Assembly: GCA_950022695.1 (NCBI GenBank)
Contig: CATLLN010000001.1
Location: 264,539 to 328,538 of the forward strand
From: an uncultured bacterium
Lineage (GTDB): Bacteria > Cyanobacteriota > Vampirovibrionia > Gastranaerophilales > Gastranaerophilaceae
DNA length: 64,000 nt
Direction of reading: 5' to 3'
Made by a program: the position numbers and the translations under genes. Positions within the stretch are counted from its first letter, which is position 1. Each line of letters begins with the position of its first letter. Of this stretch, positions 34,978-44,399 are shown in pieces. Under the pieces are notes generated by a model. That model did no database searches, had not been told where the DNA came from, and saw only the letters and a program-made list of their open reading frames with translations.

Positions 34978-35619
34978 TTATACGAATCCGTTCTCCTGTA
35001 AAAAACTCATACTAATGCTGCTTTTATTATCTTTTACGGATAATAATTTTTCAACATATTTGCCCAAGATGTCTGTTTCTATATTAACATAATCTCCGCA
35101 GTTCAGGTTTTTCAAGTTTGTATTATTAAATGTATGCGGGATTATTGCGGTTTTTATTATATTGTTTTTGATATTTGCAACGGTAAGACTAATGCCGTTA
35201 ATGGTTACAGAACCTTTATTAACAATGTATTTTTCTTGTTCTTGCGGAACTTCAAACTCAAGATTATAAAAATCTGTAAGCTTTTCAACTGATAATAATT
35301 TTCCTGTACAGTCAATATGCCCGGATACAATGTGTCCGCCAAGTCTTGAATTAAGTGTAAGTGCACGCTCAAGATTTACGCTGTCACCGTTTTTTAGATT
35401 GTCGAAATTTGTGACGGCAAGGGTTTCATCGCTAACGTTTGCGCAAAAACTGTTTGTACTTATCTTTGTTGCAGTCTGGCAAACCCCGTTTATTGCAATA
35501 CTGTCTCCTATTTTGGTGTCTTGAAGAACTGTTTTACATTTAACTTCAATAATTGCACCGTTATTTTCTTTTTTAAAGGATTTAATTTTGCCGATTTCTT
35601 CTACAATTCCCGTAAACAT
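34978..35619 (-). CDS. ribE: Riboflavin synthase alpha subunit
   Basis: Dismutates two 6,7-dimethyl-8-ribityllumazines to riboflavin. 213 residues with the internal duplication of the lumazine-binding fold: MFTGIVEEIGKI, SIAINGVCQT, SRLGGHIVSGHIDCTG in the first half, and SVTINGISLTVANI in the second. First gene of the visible ribE-ribBA-acetyltransferase set. No FMN riboswitch sequence is apparent in the short space upstream. Confidence 0.96.
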   Translation of the reverse strand: MFTGIVEEIGKIKSFKKENNGAIIEVKCKTVLQDTKIGDSIAINGVCQTATKISTNSFCANVSDETLAVTNFDNLKNGDSVNLERALTLNSRLGGHIVSGHIDCTGKLLSVEKLTDFYNLEFEVPQEQEKYIVNKGSVTINGISLTVANIKNNIIKTAIIPHTFNNTNLKNLNCGDYVNIETDILGKYVEKLLSVKDNKSSISMSFLQENGFV

Positions 35620-35678
35620 ACCTTTAGTTTACCATATTTTTATTTTCTTTAGAAGAAAAATAAAGAAAGCGTTACATT

Positions 35679-36509
35679 TTAATAAACAAAAGCTTCATTC
35701 TGCAATTTTAATTCAAAACTACTGCCTGCAGGGATAGAAATATTTCCGCCCTTGTTGTTTAACCCCGTAATAGGTGATAAAACTGTACATACTGCGTATC
35801 CTGCATATCCGACAATAACAGGTATAGGTGAAAGTATTACAAGTATAGGGTTATCTGACATTTTATTTGCGGTGTTTTTTGTTTTTTTGTAGAAGGCTTC
35901 CCCTTTATCTATTTGTTTTCCGACACCTGCAAGATATTGTCTTTTGCCTTTTATGTTATTAAAAAATATTTTTTTAGCGTTGGCTTTTGTTACTTTTCCT
36001 GTTGCGGCGTATGTTTTTCCGTTATATGAAAGCCCTGTTACTTTAATAACGACAAGTCCGCCGTTTCCGGTTTTTTGCGGAAGGTGAGAATCCGTAACCG
36101 TACCGTAAATCGTTGTTCCGGCAGGAATTGACACGCCGCCTTTTTTAAATACCGGCGCTGTGGTTTTAAATGAAACTGTCGACCCTTCTTTTAACCAATT
36201 TGATACTGTCTGGTTAGATTTTACCTGAAACTTTGTTCTGTTAGGAATTCTTATAGCATCAGATCTGTCGATTTTTGTGATAGTTGGCGGTTTTGTTGTC
36301 GTAGAATATACAGGAGTTGTTTTCGGAACTGAGGTTTGAGAATTTGAAGGACTGACTTTTGGTAAATTAGGCAGTACATCGTATTCAAGTTTTGATGAAT
36401 CGTATTTTCTTTTGATTTCATCATCTACAGACATATCAAGTTCAAGCGAAAATGCAGGCAATATTCCTGTAAATAGTATTAAACCTGTAATAAATGCTTT
36501 TTTAATCAT
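35679..36509 (-). CDS. Secreted protein with VirB10/TrbI-like beta motif
   Basis: 276 residues. Signal peptide (~4-21), a Ser/Thr/Pro linker (~50-85), then a beta-rich domain with FKKGGVSIPAGTTIYGTVTD, the IPAGTxIxGxV pattern seen in TrbI/VirB10-type proteins, and a hydrophobic hairpin (~225-245). The tail again contains SIPAGSSFELKL. A protein at 50,210 has the same IPxG pattern, so the two may be distant paralogues. Envelope location is likely; no secretion-system genes are adjacent. Confidence 0.65.
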   Translation of the reverse strand: MIKKAFITGLILFTGILPAFSLELDMSVDDEIKRKYDSSKLEYDVLPNLPKVSPSNSQTSVPKTTPVYSTTTKPPTITKIDRSDAIRIPNRTKFQVKSNQTVSNWLKEGSTVSFKTTAPVFKKGGVSIPAGTTIYGTVTDSHLPQKTGNGGLVVIKVTGLSYNGKTYAATGKVTKANAKKIFFNNIKGKRQYLAGVGKQIDKGEAFYKKTKNTANKMSDNPILVILSPIPVIVGYAGYAVCTVLSPITGLNNKGGNISIPAGSSFELKLQNEAFVY

Positions 36510-36511
36510 AA

Positions 36512-36925
36512 CTATTCTTGTGTTGAATCTTTTTCATCTGTGATTTCAGGTAATTTTGGCAGTAATAAACAAATGCCCAAAATTACTACAGAAATTACGA
36601 CACTAACATATCTTAAAACCGGAATAAAGCTCATTGCAATATTTGCAACAAACCAGGCTGAAACATAAAATATTGCTTTTTGTTTGTCTTGGATTAAATC
36701 CCAAACTCTTTTTACATAATTTACCCAGTTTATATAAATAAGGATTAATAATGAAAGTAATGCAAATACGGTAATGGCGATTGCTGTAATTTGATTTATG
36801 TCAAAAAAGTATCTTGCACAGATAGATATAATTGTTGCAAACACAGTGTAAAATAACAAAACACCTAATGTAATAATAAATTGTTTGCGTCCTATTGGTT
36901 CATCAAGTTTAAAAATATTAGCCAT
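36512..36925 (-). CDS. DUF805-like inner-membrane protein
   Basis: 137 residues with four hydrophobic segments. The N-terminal EPIGRKQFIITLG resembles the GRxxR/xxFW start of DUF805 membrane proteins. Function unknown. Two bases separate its stop from the next gene's start. Confidence 0.7.
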   Translation of the reverse strand: MANIFKLDEPIGRKQFIITLGVLLFYTVFATIISICARYFFDINQITAIAITVFALLSLLILIYINWVNYVKRVWDLIQDKQKAIFYVSAWFVANIAMSFIPVLRYVSVVISVVILGICLLLPKLPEITDEKDSTQE

Positions 36926-36941
36926 TCTTTCATCCTTATAC

Positions 36942-38312
36942 TTATTTTAGTAATTCGTTAATTGCTTTTGCAGCTTTTTTCCCTGCACCCATAGCATTAA
37001 TTGCGTTAGATTCTCCGACAGGTGCAACATCACCGCCGGCGTATATGCAAGGGATATTTGTTGAACGGTTTTCTGGGTCAACTTCAATATAGCCTTTTGA
37101 ATCTGTTATAATTTCAAGCCCTTCACTTTGTGCTGATCTTTGGATAATAGGGTTTGGTCCAGTGCCTAAGGCTACAATAACGGTATCAACATCTTCAGTT
37201 ACGTATTCTCCTGTACCAACAGGTCTTCTTCTGCCGGAAGCGTCAGGTTCGCCAAGTTCCATTATTTCAAATTTCATTCCGTCGACATAACCGTCTTTTT
37301 CTAAGATTTCAACAGGTGCGTGTAAGAATTTGAACTTAACACCTTCTTCTTTAGCGTGTCTAATTTCTTCTAAACGTGCAGGAAGTTCTTTTTCTGTACG
37401 TCTGTATAATATTGAAACTTCTTCAAAACCTACTCTTACTGCCGTTCTGGCTGCATCCATAGCAACGTTTCCACCGCCGATAATAGCAGCTTTTTTGCCA
37501 ATTTTAAGAGGAGTTGCGCAATTTTCTCTGCCTGCTCCCATAAGGTTAACACGGGTTAGAAATTCGTTTGCCGAAAATACTCCGTTTAAGTTTTCACCCG
37601 GGATTCTCATCATTTTAGGAAGTCCGGCTCCGGAACAAATAAATATTGCATCAAATCCGTCCTCTTTTAACTGTTTTAGGGTGATTGATTTACCTACGAT
37701 TACGTTTGTTTTAAAATCAACTCCCATAGATTTAAGGTTTGTGATTTCTCTGTCAAGAATCGTTCTTGGAAGTCTGAATGGCGGTATGCCGTAGCGTAAA
37801 ACGCCGCCAAGTTTGTGCAATGCTTCAAAAACAACAACTTCGTGTCCTGCTTTTCTCAAATCTGCTGCGGCAGTGATTCCTGCGCATCCAGAACCGATAA
37901 CTGCAACTTTTTTCCCTGAGGGTTTAATTTCAGGTGCTTCAGCTTTTGTATTATCGCCGACATATCTTTCTAAAGCCCCAATCGCTACTGCTTGACCTTT
38001 AATTCCTAATATGCAGTTGCCTTCGCATTGTCTTTCCTGTGGACAAACTCTTCCGCAAACTGAGGGTAGCATACTTGTTTCACGGATTATTCTTCCAGCT
38101 TCTTCAAGGTTATCTTCTTTTAATGCTTTTATAAAATCCGGTATTTGAATATTTACCGGGCAGCCTTGTACACAGCGCGGATTTTTACAATTTAAACATC
38201 TTGAGGCTTCTAATTTTACTTGCTCAGGTGTTAAGTTGTTTTCTACCGGTTCAAAATTTGAACGTCTTTCTATTTTATCCTGTTCTTGTACTTTTTGTCT
38301 TTCTGCTGCCAT
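36942..38312 (-). CDS. gltD: Glutamate synthase small subunit-type oxidoreductase
   Basis: 456 residues. N-terminal iron-sulfur domain with C39, C42, C47, C51 and a second Cys set in CGRVCPQERQCEGNC; FAD-binding VAVIGSGCAGITAAA; NADPH-binding AAIIGGGNVAMDAARTA; C-terminal IYAGGDVA. These are features of GltD and of the stand-alone NfnB/SudA-like enzymes in anaerobes. No large subunit (gltB) or nfnA partner is in the window, so the partner and the reaction (glutamate synthesis or electron-bifurcating transhydrogenation) cannot be decided from here. Confidence 0.88.
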   Translation of the reverse strand: MAAERQKVQEQDKIERRSNFEPVENNLTPEQVKLEASRCLNCKNPRCVQGCPVNIQIPDFIKALKEDNLEEAGRIIRETSMLPSVCGRVCPQERQCEGNCILGIKGQAVAIGALERYVGDNTKAEAPEIKPSGKKVAVIGSGCAGITAAADLRKAGHEVVVFEALHKLGGVLRYGIPPFRLPRTILDREITNLKSMGVDFKTNVIVGKSITLKQLKEDGFDAIFICSGAGLPKMMRIPGENLNGVFSANEFLTRVNLMGAGRENCATPLKIGKKAAIIGGGNVAMDAARTAVRVGFEEVSILYRRTEKELPARLEEIRHAKEEGVKFKFLHAPVEILEKDGYVDGMKFEIMELGEPDASGRRRPVGTGEYVTEDVDTVIVALGTGPNPIIQRSAQSEGLEIITDSKGYIEVDPENRSTNIPCIYAGGDVAPVGESNAINAMGAGKKAAKAINELLK

Positions 38313-38588
38313 AATAATTTATCTCTTCTTTTTGTATAAACATAAATATTTTAATTGAAAATATTGAATTTTACAAGAGTTTTTTGCATTAATGAAAATC
38401 CCCGGTAATAATTTTTAATTATTATAGGGATTTTGGTTTGCAGGTAAGGAAAAATATCTTTAGTAGTTTTAACGCTTTTTAATAAACATTGCTGCCAAAA
38501 ATTCCAATTATTTCCATTTAAATACAAGAGACTCAACAGTGCCAATCGACAGTCGACTATTGTCATATAATTGCATACATTATAAGAA
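38313..38588. other. Intergenic region with long hairpin, no gene seen
   Basis: This 276-bp gap between divergent genes holds an imperfect hairpin at about 38,397-38,435 (AAAATCCC...GGGATTTT with an inner AATAATT/AATTATT). The only open frame is weak and has no ribosome-binding site. The right end carries the promoter and operator of the next gene. Confidence 0.5.
38546..38581 (+). promoter_or_regulatory. Promoter with palindromic operator
   Basis: The palindrome TCGAC-A-GTCGA (38,546-38,556) overlaps a weak -35 TCGACT (38,553-38,558). After 17 nt comes TACATT (38,576-38,581), seven bases before the ATG. Autoregulation by the HTH protein is inferred. Confidence 0.45.
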
Positions 38589-38804
38589 ATGTCAAGTAAA
38601 ATACTAATTAAATTCGCTGAAAAATTAAAGAAGTTACGTAAAGAACGGGGCTTGTCACAAGAAGCTTTAGCTTTGCTGTGTGATATTGACCGAACTTATA
38701 TCGGCAGAATAGAGAATATGAAAAGAAATCCTAGTTTGGAAATCCTTAATAAAATTGCAAAAGGTTTAGGTATTAAACTTATTGAATTATTAGATTTTGA
38801 ATAA
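38589..38804 (+). CDS. Single-domain HTH regulator resembling R-M controller (C) proteins
   Basis: 71 residues, all one XRE domain: LKKLRKERGLSQEALALLCDIDRTYIGRIENMKRNPSLEILNKIAKGLGI. The DRTYI-x-x-IE and RNPSL-x-x-L motifs are those of restriction-modification controller proteins, whose mRNAs are often leaderless. No methylase or endonuclease lies nearby, so it is an orphan or controls something else. No ribosome-binding site precedes the ATG. Confidence 0.82.
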   Translation: MSSKILIKFAEKLKKLRKERGLSQEALALLCDIDRTYIGRIENMKRNPSLEILNKIAKGLGIKLIELLDFE

Positions 38805-38917
38805 AGGATGCAAAACTGTTTCGAAGCTAATAATCTTTACATATCCTAACAAATACTAATAATATACTTAAATGTATGTTATCATTGTTTGGTAATCAGT
38901 TTAGAGGTTAGGATGAT

Positions 38918-40120
38918 ATGGGTTTGGAAATAATAATATTATTAATGTCGATAATTATTACAGGGCTTGCTGTTTGGTTGTTTGCGTCAAAATATTACCG
39001 GAAAGCTTTGGCTGAATTAACTGAAGAAAATCTTAAGCTTAAAAGTCAGGTCGGGCTTAATGAAAATATTGTGAACGAAGTTAAAGTTGCTTTTTCAAAA
39101 ATTGCTCAGGATTCTTTAAAAAATCAGCAGGAAGCACTTTTAACAGAACATGCTAATGATTTGAAAAACAGAATCGAGCTTTTTAAGGCAGAAGAAATTA
39201 CCCCTGTTAATCGTTTGTTAAAGGAATTTAAAGAAACTATTGATAACTATCAAAAATCTCATCAAAATGAATCTTTAGAGATAAAAAATGCAATTGCAAC
39301 AGCTGAAAAATATGCCCGCGCTTTAACTATGAACCAGAATTCAAAAGGTGAATTTGGAGAAGAATGGCTTGAACAGATTTTTAAATTTGCAAATTTGGAG
39401 GAAAATGTTCATTATTCAAAACAGTTTACGTCAGAAGGCGTAAAACCTGATTTTGTTGTGAATCTTCCAAACAGTAAAAACATTATCATTGATTCTAAAG
39501 TAATCTTAAAAAATTATATAGAATATCAGCAATCAGAAGGTAGTGAAGTCCTTAAAAAAGCATTTATTACAGATATTACAAACTGTATAACAAGTCTTGC
39601 CAAAAAGAATTATGAAGAGATTGATTCGCTATATCAGCCGGGATTTATTTTGATGTATGTTCCTGTTGAAACCTGTGTGAATATGATTTATACGGATTAT
39701 GATTGCAGAAAAATTTTAGAACTCGCAAATTCCAGAAATATAATAATAATCGGAACAGCATCGCTTCTTGTGACTTTACGCCTTGTTAACCAGTTGTGGG
39801 CTTCTCAGGTTCAGTATGATAATGTCCAGAATATTATTACTGTCGGTGAAAATTTGTATAATAATATAGCATCACATGCTCAAAATCTTATAAATATACA
39901 ACAAACTATTGATAAAGCCGCAGCAAGTGTCAAAACTGAACTTAACAGGTTTACAGCACGTAAAAATGGCAGTATATTTAAAGAAGCGGAAAAGTTAAGA
40001 CAGTTCGGAATCTCATCAAAAGAAGTGAAATCCGGTAAGAAAATTGTCGAAAATACGATTCCACAAGAGTTTTTAACAGATTCAAATGACGAAAATATAG
40101 TAGAAGAAGTTCAAGTATAG
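38918..40120 (+). CDS. rmuC: DNA recombination protein RmuC
   Basis: 400 residues. N-terminal membrane anchor (~5-24), a long coiled coil (~30-130), then the RmuC nuclease-like domain: GEFGEEWLEQIFKFANLEENVHY, VKPDFVVNLPNSKNIIIDSKV (a PD-(D/E)xK-like core), and IIGTASLLVTLRLVNQLWASQVQ. In E. coli RmuC limits inversions at short inverted repeats. Length is typical. Confidence 0.93.
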   Translation: MGLEIIILLMSIIITGLAVWLFASKYYRKALAELTEENLKLKSQVGLNENIVNEVKVAFSKIAQDSLKNQQEALLTEHANDLKNRIELFKAEEITPVNRLLKEFKETIDNYQKSHQNESLEIKNAIATAEKYARALTMNQNSKGEFGEEWLEQIFKFANLEENVHYSKQFTSEGVKPDFVVNLPNSKNIIIDSKVILKNYIEYQQSEGSEVLKKAFITDITNCITSLAKKNYEEIDSLYQPGFILMYVPVETCVNMIYTDYDCRKILELANSRNIIIIGTASLLVTLRLVNQLWASQVQYDNVQNIITVGENLYNNIASHAQNLINIQQTIDKAAASVKTELNRFTARKNGSIFKEAEKLRQFGISSKEVKSGKKIVENTIPQEFLTDSNDENIVEEVQV

Positions 40121-40130
40121 GAGAGTTTAT

Positions 40131-41312
40131 ATGAGTGATTATTTTGTAGAAAACAACAAATTTCTTAGTTTAAAAGGAGTTTTGGGCAGGAGAGATTTTA
40201 TCGTAAACTGCTTGATTATTGATGTTTTAGAATTAGTTTTATGGATTACGCCACTAATGGTGATGTCATTTATTGAACCTGAATTCTTCTCAGTTTTAAG
40301 CGGAGCATCAAGACCGTTGTGGTTGTCAATTGCAATTGTTATAGTTGGTTTAGTTTCTTGCAGTTTGTATTTCCCAAGTATTGTAAGACGAGTTAGAGAT
40401 ATAATTGGCGAAGAAGATGATAACAGAATTTTTCTTGTATCATCTGTAATTGCAGTAATTTTATTTGCGGGTTATACACCTGTCGGCGCATTATCATGGG
40501 GTCGATGGATTGTTTTGTTTGTTCTTTTATTACTTGTATTTAAGAAAGGAAAAATTACAGGCGAAAAACCTAAAAGTGAAGTTATTCAATTTAACTGGGG
40601 AGCTTTTGTAGGAACCTGGTTCTGGGGGCTAGTTAATAAAGCACCTGTGACATTGTTAATGATTCCGCTTTTGTTTACCTGCGGATGGTTTCCGTTTATG
40701 CTTATCTGTGGTTTGAAAGGTAATGAATGGGCTTATAAAAATAAAGAAAAATACGATAATCCTGAAAAATTACACGAATCTCAAGCTAAACAATCTATAG
40801 TATTTTTAATTTTAACTCCTGTATTGTTCCTGCTTACATCAATCGGAGCATCTTTTATTGTGGGAGCTTCTGTTTTGAAATACTCTAAATCTCACCCTGA
40901 ATTCAAATCAAAAATTGAATCAAAATTCAAAGAATATCAAGCTGAGGCTGTAGAAGCTTCTTTTGATAAAATTGAGCTTACTGATAATGAATATAAATTC
41001 TATGTTGATCCTGAAGATTGGGTTGAAACATCCGAAAACTTACAAAAAGCGTTGTTTAAAAATGCAATAAACTATGTTTTGATTAAAAAAGATAAAGAGT
41101 ATTTAACTGTAGAAAATGCACTAAATTCTATGGATGTAGTTAATAATGTAAAGATATACAGTATGTTTAATAATGAGCTTCTGGGAGAATTTCATTTGTT
41201 GCCGGAAACAGTAAAAGAGATGAAGGAAAAAATAAAAAATAAAGATTTAAAATCTGTAAAAGAACTATGGGATAGCGGGTATAAATTAAACAATCATCCG
41301 ACATTACCGTAA
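40131..41312 (+). CDS. DUF805/DUF2628-like multi-span membrane protein
   Basis: 393 residues. The N-terminal part (LSLKGVLGRRDFIVNCLI, four hydrophobic segments) is DUF805-like. A second part begins QFNWGAFVGTWFWGLVNK, similar to DUF2628 proteins, with two or three more spans. The last ~110 residues are soluble. It starts 10 nt after rmuC and is probably co-transcribed. Function unknown. Confidence 0.7.
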   Translation: MSDYFVENNKFLSLKGVLGRRDFIVNCLIIDVLELVLWITPLMVMSFIEPEFFSVLSGASRPLWLSIAIVIVGLVSCSLYFPSIVRRVRDIIGEEDDNRIFLVSSVIAVILFAGYTPVGALSWGRWIVLFVLLLLVFKKGKITGEKPKSEVIQFNWGAFVGTWFWGLVNKAPVTLLMIPLLFTCGWFPFMLICGLKGNEWAYKNKEKYDNPEKLHESQAKQSIVFLILTPVLFLLTSIGASFIVGASVLKYSKSHPEFKSKIESKFKEYQAEAVEASFDKIELTDNEYKFYVDPEDWVETSENLQKALFKNAINYVLIKKDKEYLTVENALNSMDVVNNVKIYSMFNNELLGEFHLLPETVKEMKEKIKNKDLKSVKELWDSGYKLNNHPTLP

Positions 41313-41317
41313 AAGTT

Positions 41318-41349
41318 AAAAACGGCGGATATTTTATCCGCCGTTTTTT
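41318..41349. terminator. Bidirectional terminator
   Basis: AAAAACGGCGGATA/TATCCGCCGTTTTT stem between convergent genes. The stop codon of the minus-strand gene lies inside the stem. Confidence 0.88.
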
Positions 41350-41783
41350 ATAACAAATTCATCAATAATTTTGCAGGCTTCTGCTATAAATTCCTCGCAC
41401 GGACGCTCTTTATAATATTGTTCTGTACGTTTAGACGGAATTGGATTGTCATCAGCATCTGCTCCTAAAAGTTCGCGGCAAATTATTGTTCCGTGTTTTT
41501 TCTTAAATTCATTTGCAAGATTTTGAATCCTGGTATAATGTTCGGCTTTTATTTCATCGTTGTTGTTTTCAATATAACCTGATTCAAGTCCAGCTATCAT
41601 AAACATAGCACTTATAGCCCCACAAACTTCGCGTAACCTTCCCATTCCGCCGCCAAATGAGGAAGATAATTTTAACGCGGTTTCTTTGTTAAAACCGTAT
41701 TTATGTGCGTAAGTTAAAAACACCGATTGGGCACAGTTATAGCCTGATTTAAAATTTTGTCTTGCAGTTGTTTCGTTATCCAT
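41334..41783 (-). CDS. C-GCAxxG-C-C family protein
   Basis: 149 residues. Four spaced Cys elements match the C_GCAxxG_C_C family: GYNCAQSVF, VCGAISAM, IICRELLG and RPCEEFIAEA. Such proteins are widespread in anaerobes and thought to be redox or metal-cofactor proteins, often near Fe-S oxidoreductases. The GGGMGRL loop is also typical. Function not established. The stop codon lies inside the terminator stem. Confidence 0.85.
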   Translation of the reverse strand: MDNETTARQNFKSGYNCAQSVFLTYAHKYGFNKETALKLSSSFGGGMGRLREVCGAISAMFMIAGLESGYIENNNDEIKAEHYTRIQNLANEFKKKHGTIICRELLGADADDNPIPSKRTEQYYKERPCEEFIAEACKIIDEFVIKNGG

Positions 41784-41791
41784 AATTCCCT

Positions 41792-42532
41792 TTACACAAA
41801 TAATTCATATAATATTACAGAAACTGATGTAGCCAGATTAAGAGATTCAACGGTTTGTGCCATCTCAATTTTAACAGAATCTGTTGAAAAATTTACCAGT
41901 TCATCTGATAATCCATCAGCTTCACTTCCAAACATAATAAGACTTGGAGTCTTTATTTTGAAAGTCTTAAGCATATTTTTTGAACGCGGTAATGTCGCAA
42001 TTCTTTCAAAATTTGCAAAAATTTCTTTTAATTCATCTAAATCTTTGATATGAATAATCGGGATTTTCCATAGGTTACCGACAGATGCGCGTACTGATTT
42101 CGGGTTATAGATATCAACGCTTTCGCCAAATAATACAATAGCTTCTGCACCAAACGCTACAGATGAACGGATTATTGTGCCAAGGTTGCCTAAGTCTTTA
42201 ATATTTTCTAATAATAAAACTTTTTTGACAGCTTTTAGTATGTTTATATCATAAACTTTCTGAAATCCGACTGCAATGGCTTCCGGTGCTGATTCAGTTG
42301 TACCAAGCTTTTTTAGTACAGCTTCATTTGTTTCAATAATTATATCTTTTGCAAAATCGTATTCAGATATTTTATTTTTATTTACAAAAATTTTTTCAAG
42401 TTTAATCCCGCAATCAAATGCTTCTTTTATAGCTTTATACCCTTCTAGTAAAAATTTACCCTTGCGGTATTTCTTTTGTTGAAGTTTTACGGTTTCTTTA
42501 ACTAATTCATTATTTACGCTTGTAATTTCCAT
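41792..42532 (-). CDS. SpoU/TrmH-family RNA 2'-O-methyltransferase
   Basis: 246 residues. N-terminal RNA-binding substrate domain (~1-95) and a C-terminal SPOUT knot with the three motifs NLGTIIRSS, MFGSEADGLSDEL and ESLNLATSVSVILYE. It methylates a ribose in rRNA or tRNA; the exact site cannot be read from the sequence. Its ATG overlaps the pepP stop (TAATG), so translation is coupled. Confidence 0.9.
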   Translation of the reverse strand: MEITSVNNELVKETVKLQQKKYRKGKFLLEGYKAIKEAFDCGIKLEKIFVNKNKISEYDFAKDIIIETNEAVLKKLGTTESAPEAIAVGFQKVYDINILKAVKKVLLLENIKDLGNLGTIIRSSVAFGAEAIVLFGESVDIYNPKSVRASVGNLWKIPIIHIKDLDELKEIFANFERIATLPRSKNMLKTFKIKTPSLIMFGSEADGLSDELVNFSTDSVKIEMAQTVESLNLATSVSVILYELFV

Positions 42533-44085
42533 TACTTAACCTCAAATTCCTTAAGCCATTCTTTTTCTTGTTCATCTAAAAGATCAAAATTTATCAGTTT
42601 TTTCTCATAATTCATATTAACAAAAGAATGAATTTTGTTATCTTTAAAATAACATGAATTTTCAAGTCTTATACCAAAAAATCCCTGCTTGTATAATCCC
42701 GGTTCTATCGAAAAACACATTCCGTCTTTTAACGGAGTTTTTGCGATTTCACCTGAACTCAGATTCGGCGGGTATTCGTGAACATTTATTCCAATTCCGT
42801 GTCCTAAACCGTGATTAAATACGAATCCGTCAAGTTCTTGTGAATCAAAAAACTCATGTACCATTTTATCTATATCATAGCCGTTTTGCGGATTTTTGAA
42901 GTTATAAGCACGTAAGAATGCTTTTAAAACCATAGTATAGATTTTTTTATGTAAGTCTGTCGGGTTTCTTTTTACAAAAACTCTTGTAATATCAGTTGCC
43001 AGACCGCCTTCGAAATACGCGCCGCAATCAATTAAAATAAGGCTTCCGTCTTGTATAATTTCTTCTTTTGATGATTTTGAATAGTGTGCAAGTGCTGAAT
43101 TCTCATCTTTTGCAACTATTGAACTGAAACTTAATCCGAGCGCACCCTGTTTTTTGAATTCTTTTGCAAGTTGTACGGCGATATCAAATTCTGAGATGTT
43201 ATCATTTGTTTCAATGAAGTCCCGAATAGCACAAACAGCATTGTCTGTACGGGCAAAAGCTTCTTTCAAGTGTTCAAGTTCAGCGTTTGTTTTTTGGGAT
43301 TTCATTATTTGAACAGGATTTTGTTCAAGCGATTTTGTATTTCTTAATAGTGCAAAATCATAGGCGTTTATTGTAGATTTATCAATAAAAACTTCTTTAT
43401 CAATTTTTTTAAGAAATTCTTTTAAATGCAGTAATCTTTCACCGGTAAAAAGAATAGCATTACTGTTAAAAATAAGACATTTTCCCCTGATTTTTGCGCT
43501 GTAATTTTGGGAAAAATTCCGCATGTTAAAAAGGTACGAAACCTCGTCAAGGTCAGTGATATAAAACGCCTGATTATCGGATAGTTTTTGTGAAATTTTT
43601 GCTATTTTTTCTTCGCTAGCAGCTCCTGTAAGTTCAAATGGCAGTGTAATGTTTTCACTGTTAACTTTACGGCTGTTATTATCTAACGGATCAGAATCCA
43701 ATAATTTTATATCGCGATCGGCTGCTAATATTTCAACTTTTTTTTGTGAATTTTTTTTTGCAAAAAGTCCCAGAATTTGGTTTTCAGGAATTCGTTTTAG
43801 AAGCTCATCGATATATTTTTGTCCCTGTTGAAGTTTTACAACGGTGACATTTTCGTGATTAACTTCTAAATCTGCCTGAATATGGTATCTTCCGTCAACA
43901 AAAAGAAAAATTGTTTCAGGTGTAACAAGGGCTTCTCCGGTAGAGCCGGAAAAGCCTGTTAGTTTATATCTTGAATTTTCTTCCAACGTATTATATTCAA
44001 CTAAAAATTCATTAGTTGAATTAACGAGCAGATAATTAAGCTTATTATCTGACATAAAATTTCTTATTGTTGGAATGTAATTCAT
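42532..44085 (-). CDS. pepP: Xaa-Pro aminopeptidase (M24B)
   Basis: Removes N-terminal residues before proline. 517 residues: a creatinase-like N-domain (~1-130), a second small domain and the pita-bread catalytic domain with metal ligands in LIDCGAYFEGGLATDITRVF (two Asp), HGLGHGIGINVHEYP (His), SIEPGLY (Glu) and GIRLENS (Glu). The N-terminal GFSGSTGEALV is typical. Together with the parvulin gene it suggests a proline-related processing operon. Confidence 0.93.
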   Translation of the reverse strand: MNYIPTIRNFMSDNKLNYLLVNSTNEFLVEYNTLEENSRYKLTGFSGSTGEALVTPETIFLFVDGRYHIQADLEVNHENVTVVKLQQGQKYIDELLKRIPENQILGLFAKKNSQKKVEILAADRDIKLLDSDPLDNNSRKVNSENITLPFELTGAASEEKIAKISQKLSDNQAFYITDLDEVSYLFNMRNFSQNYSAKIRGKCLIFNSNAILFTGERLLHLKEFLKKIDKEVFIDKSTINAYDFALLRNTKSLEQNPVQIMKSQKTNAELEHLKEAFARTDNAVCAIRDFIETNDNISEFDIAVQLAKEFKKQGALGLSFSSIVAKDENSALAHYSKSSKEEIIQDGSLILIDCGAYFEGGLATDITRVFVKRNPTDLHKKIYTMVLKAFLRAYNFKNPQNGYDIDKMVHEFFDSQELDGFVFNHGLGHGIGINVHEYPPNLSSGEIAKTPLKDGMCFSIEPGLYKQGFFGIRLENSCYFKDNKIHSFVNMNYEKKLINFDLLDEQEKEWLKEFEVK

Positions 44086-44088
44086 TTT

Positions 44089-44370
44089 TTAGTTTTTGCT
44101 GGTTAATTCGATTAAGTGCCATCCGAATTGAGTTTGGACCGGTTGAGAAATTTCACCGACTTCAAGATTAAAAGCTGCATCTTCGAACGGTTTAACCATC
44201 ATTCCTCTTCCGAAAAATCCTAAATCACCGCCATTTTGACCTGATGGACAAAGAGATTTTTCTTGTGCGATTTTTGCAAACGGTGTGCCGTTTTTGATTT
44301 CATTGTATAATTCTTGAGCTTCTTGTTCAGTTTTAACAAGGATGTGGCTTGCTCTAACTTCTGTTGTCAT
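44089..44370 (-). CDS. Parvulin-type peptidyl-prolyl isomerase
   Basis: 93 residues, a single PpiC rotamase domain: VRASHILVKTEQEAQEL, FAKIAQEKSLCPSGQNGGDLGFFGRGMMVKPFEDAAF, and TQFGWHLIEL. No signal peptide, so cytoplasmic. GGAGT precedes the ATG. Upstream on the same strand lies a long structured leader or ncRNA with its own terminator 30 nt before the start codon, which may control this gene. Confidence 0.93.
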   Translation of the reverse strand: MTTEVRASHILVKTEQEAQELYNEIKNGTPFAKIAQEKSLCPSGQNGGDLGFFGRGMMVKPFEDAAFNLEVGEISQPVQTQFGWHLIELTSKN

Positions 44371-44399
44371 AATTTTACTCCTGTTTTTACTACAGGTGG

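Noticed and set aside
34978-35679. FMN riboswitch before ribE
   Set aside because: Only ~60 bp separates ribE from the neighbouring gene, and the conserved RFN boxes are absent.
35679-36509. Type IV secretion component VirB10
   Set aside because: Only the short IPAGTxIxGxV pattern matches and no other secretion genes are nearby.
38351-38566. 71-residue minus-strand ORF
   Set aside because: No ribosome-binding site, composition unlike real proteins here, and it spans a long hairpin.
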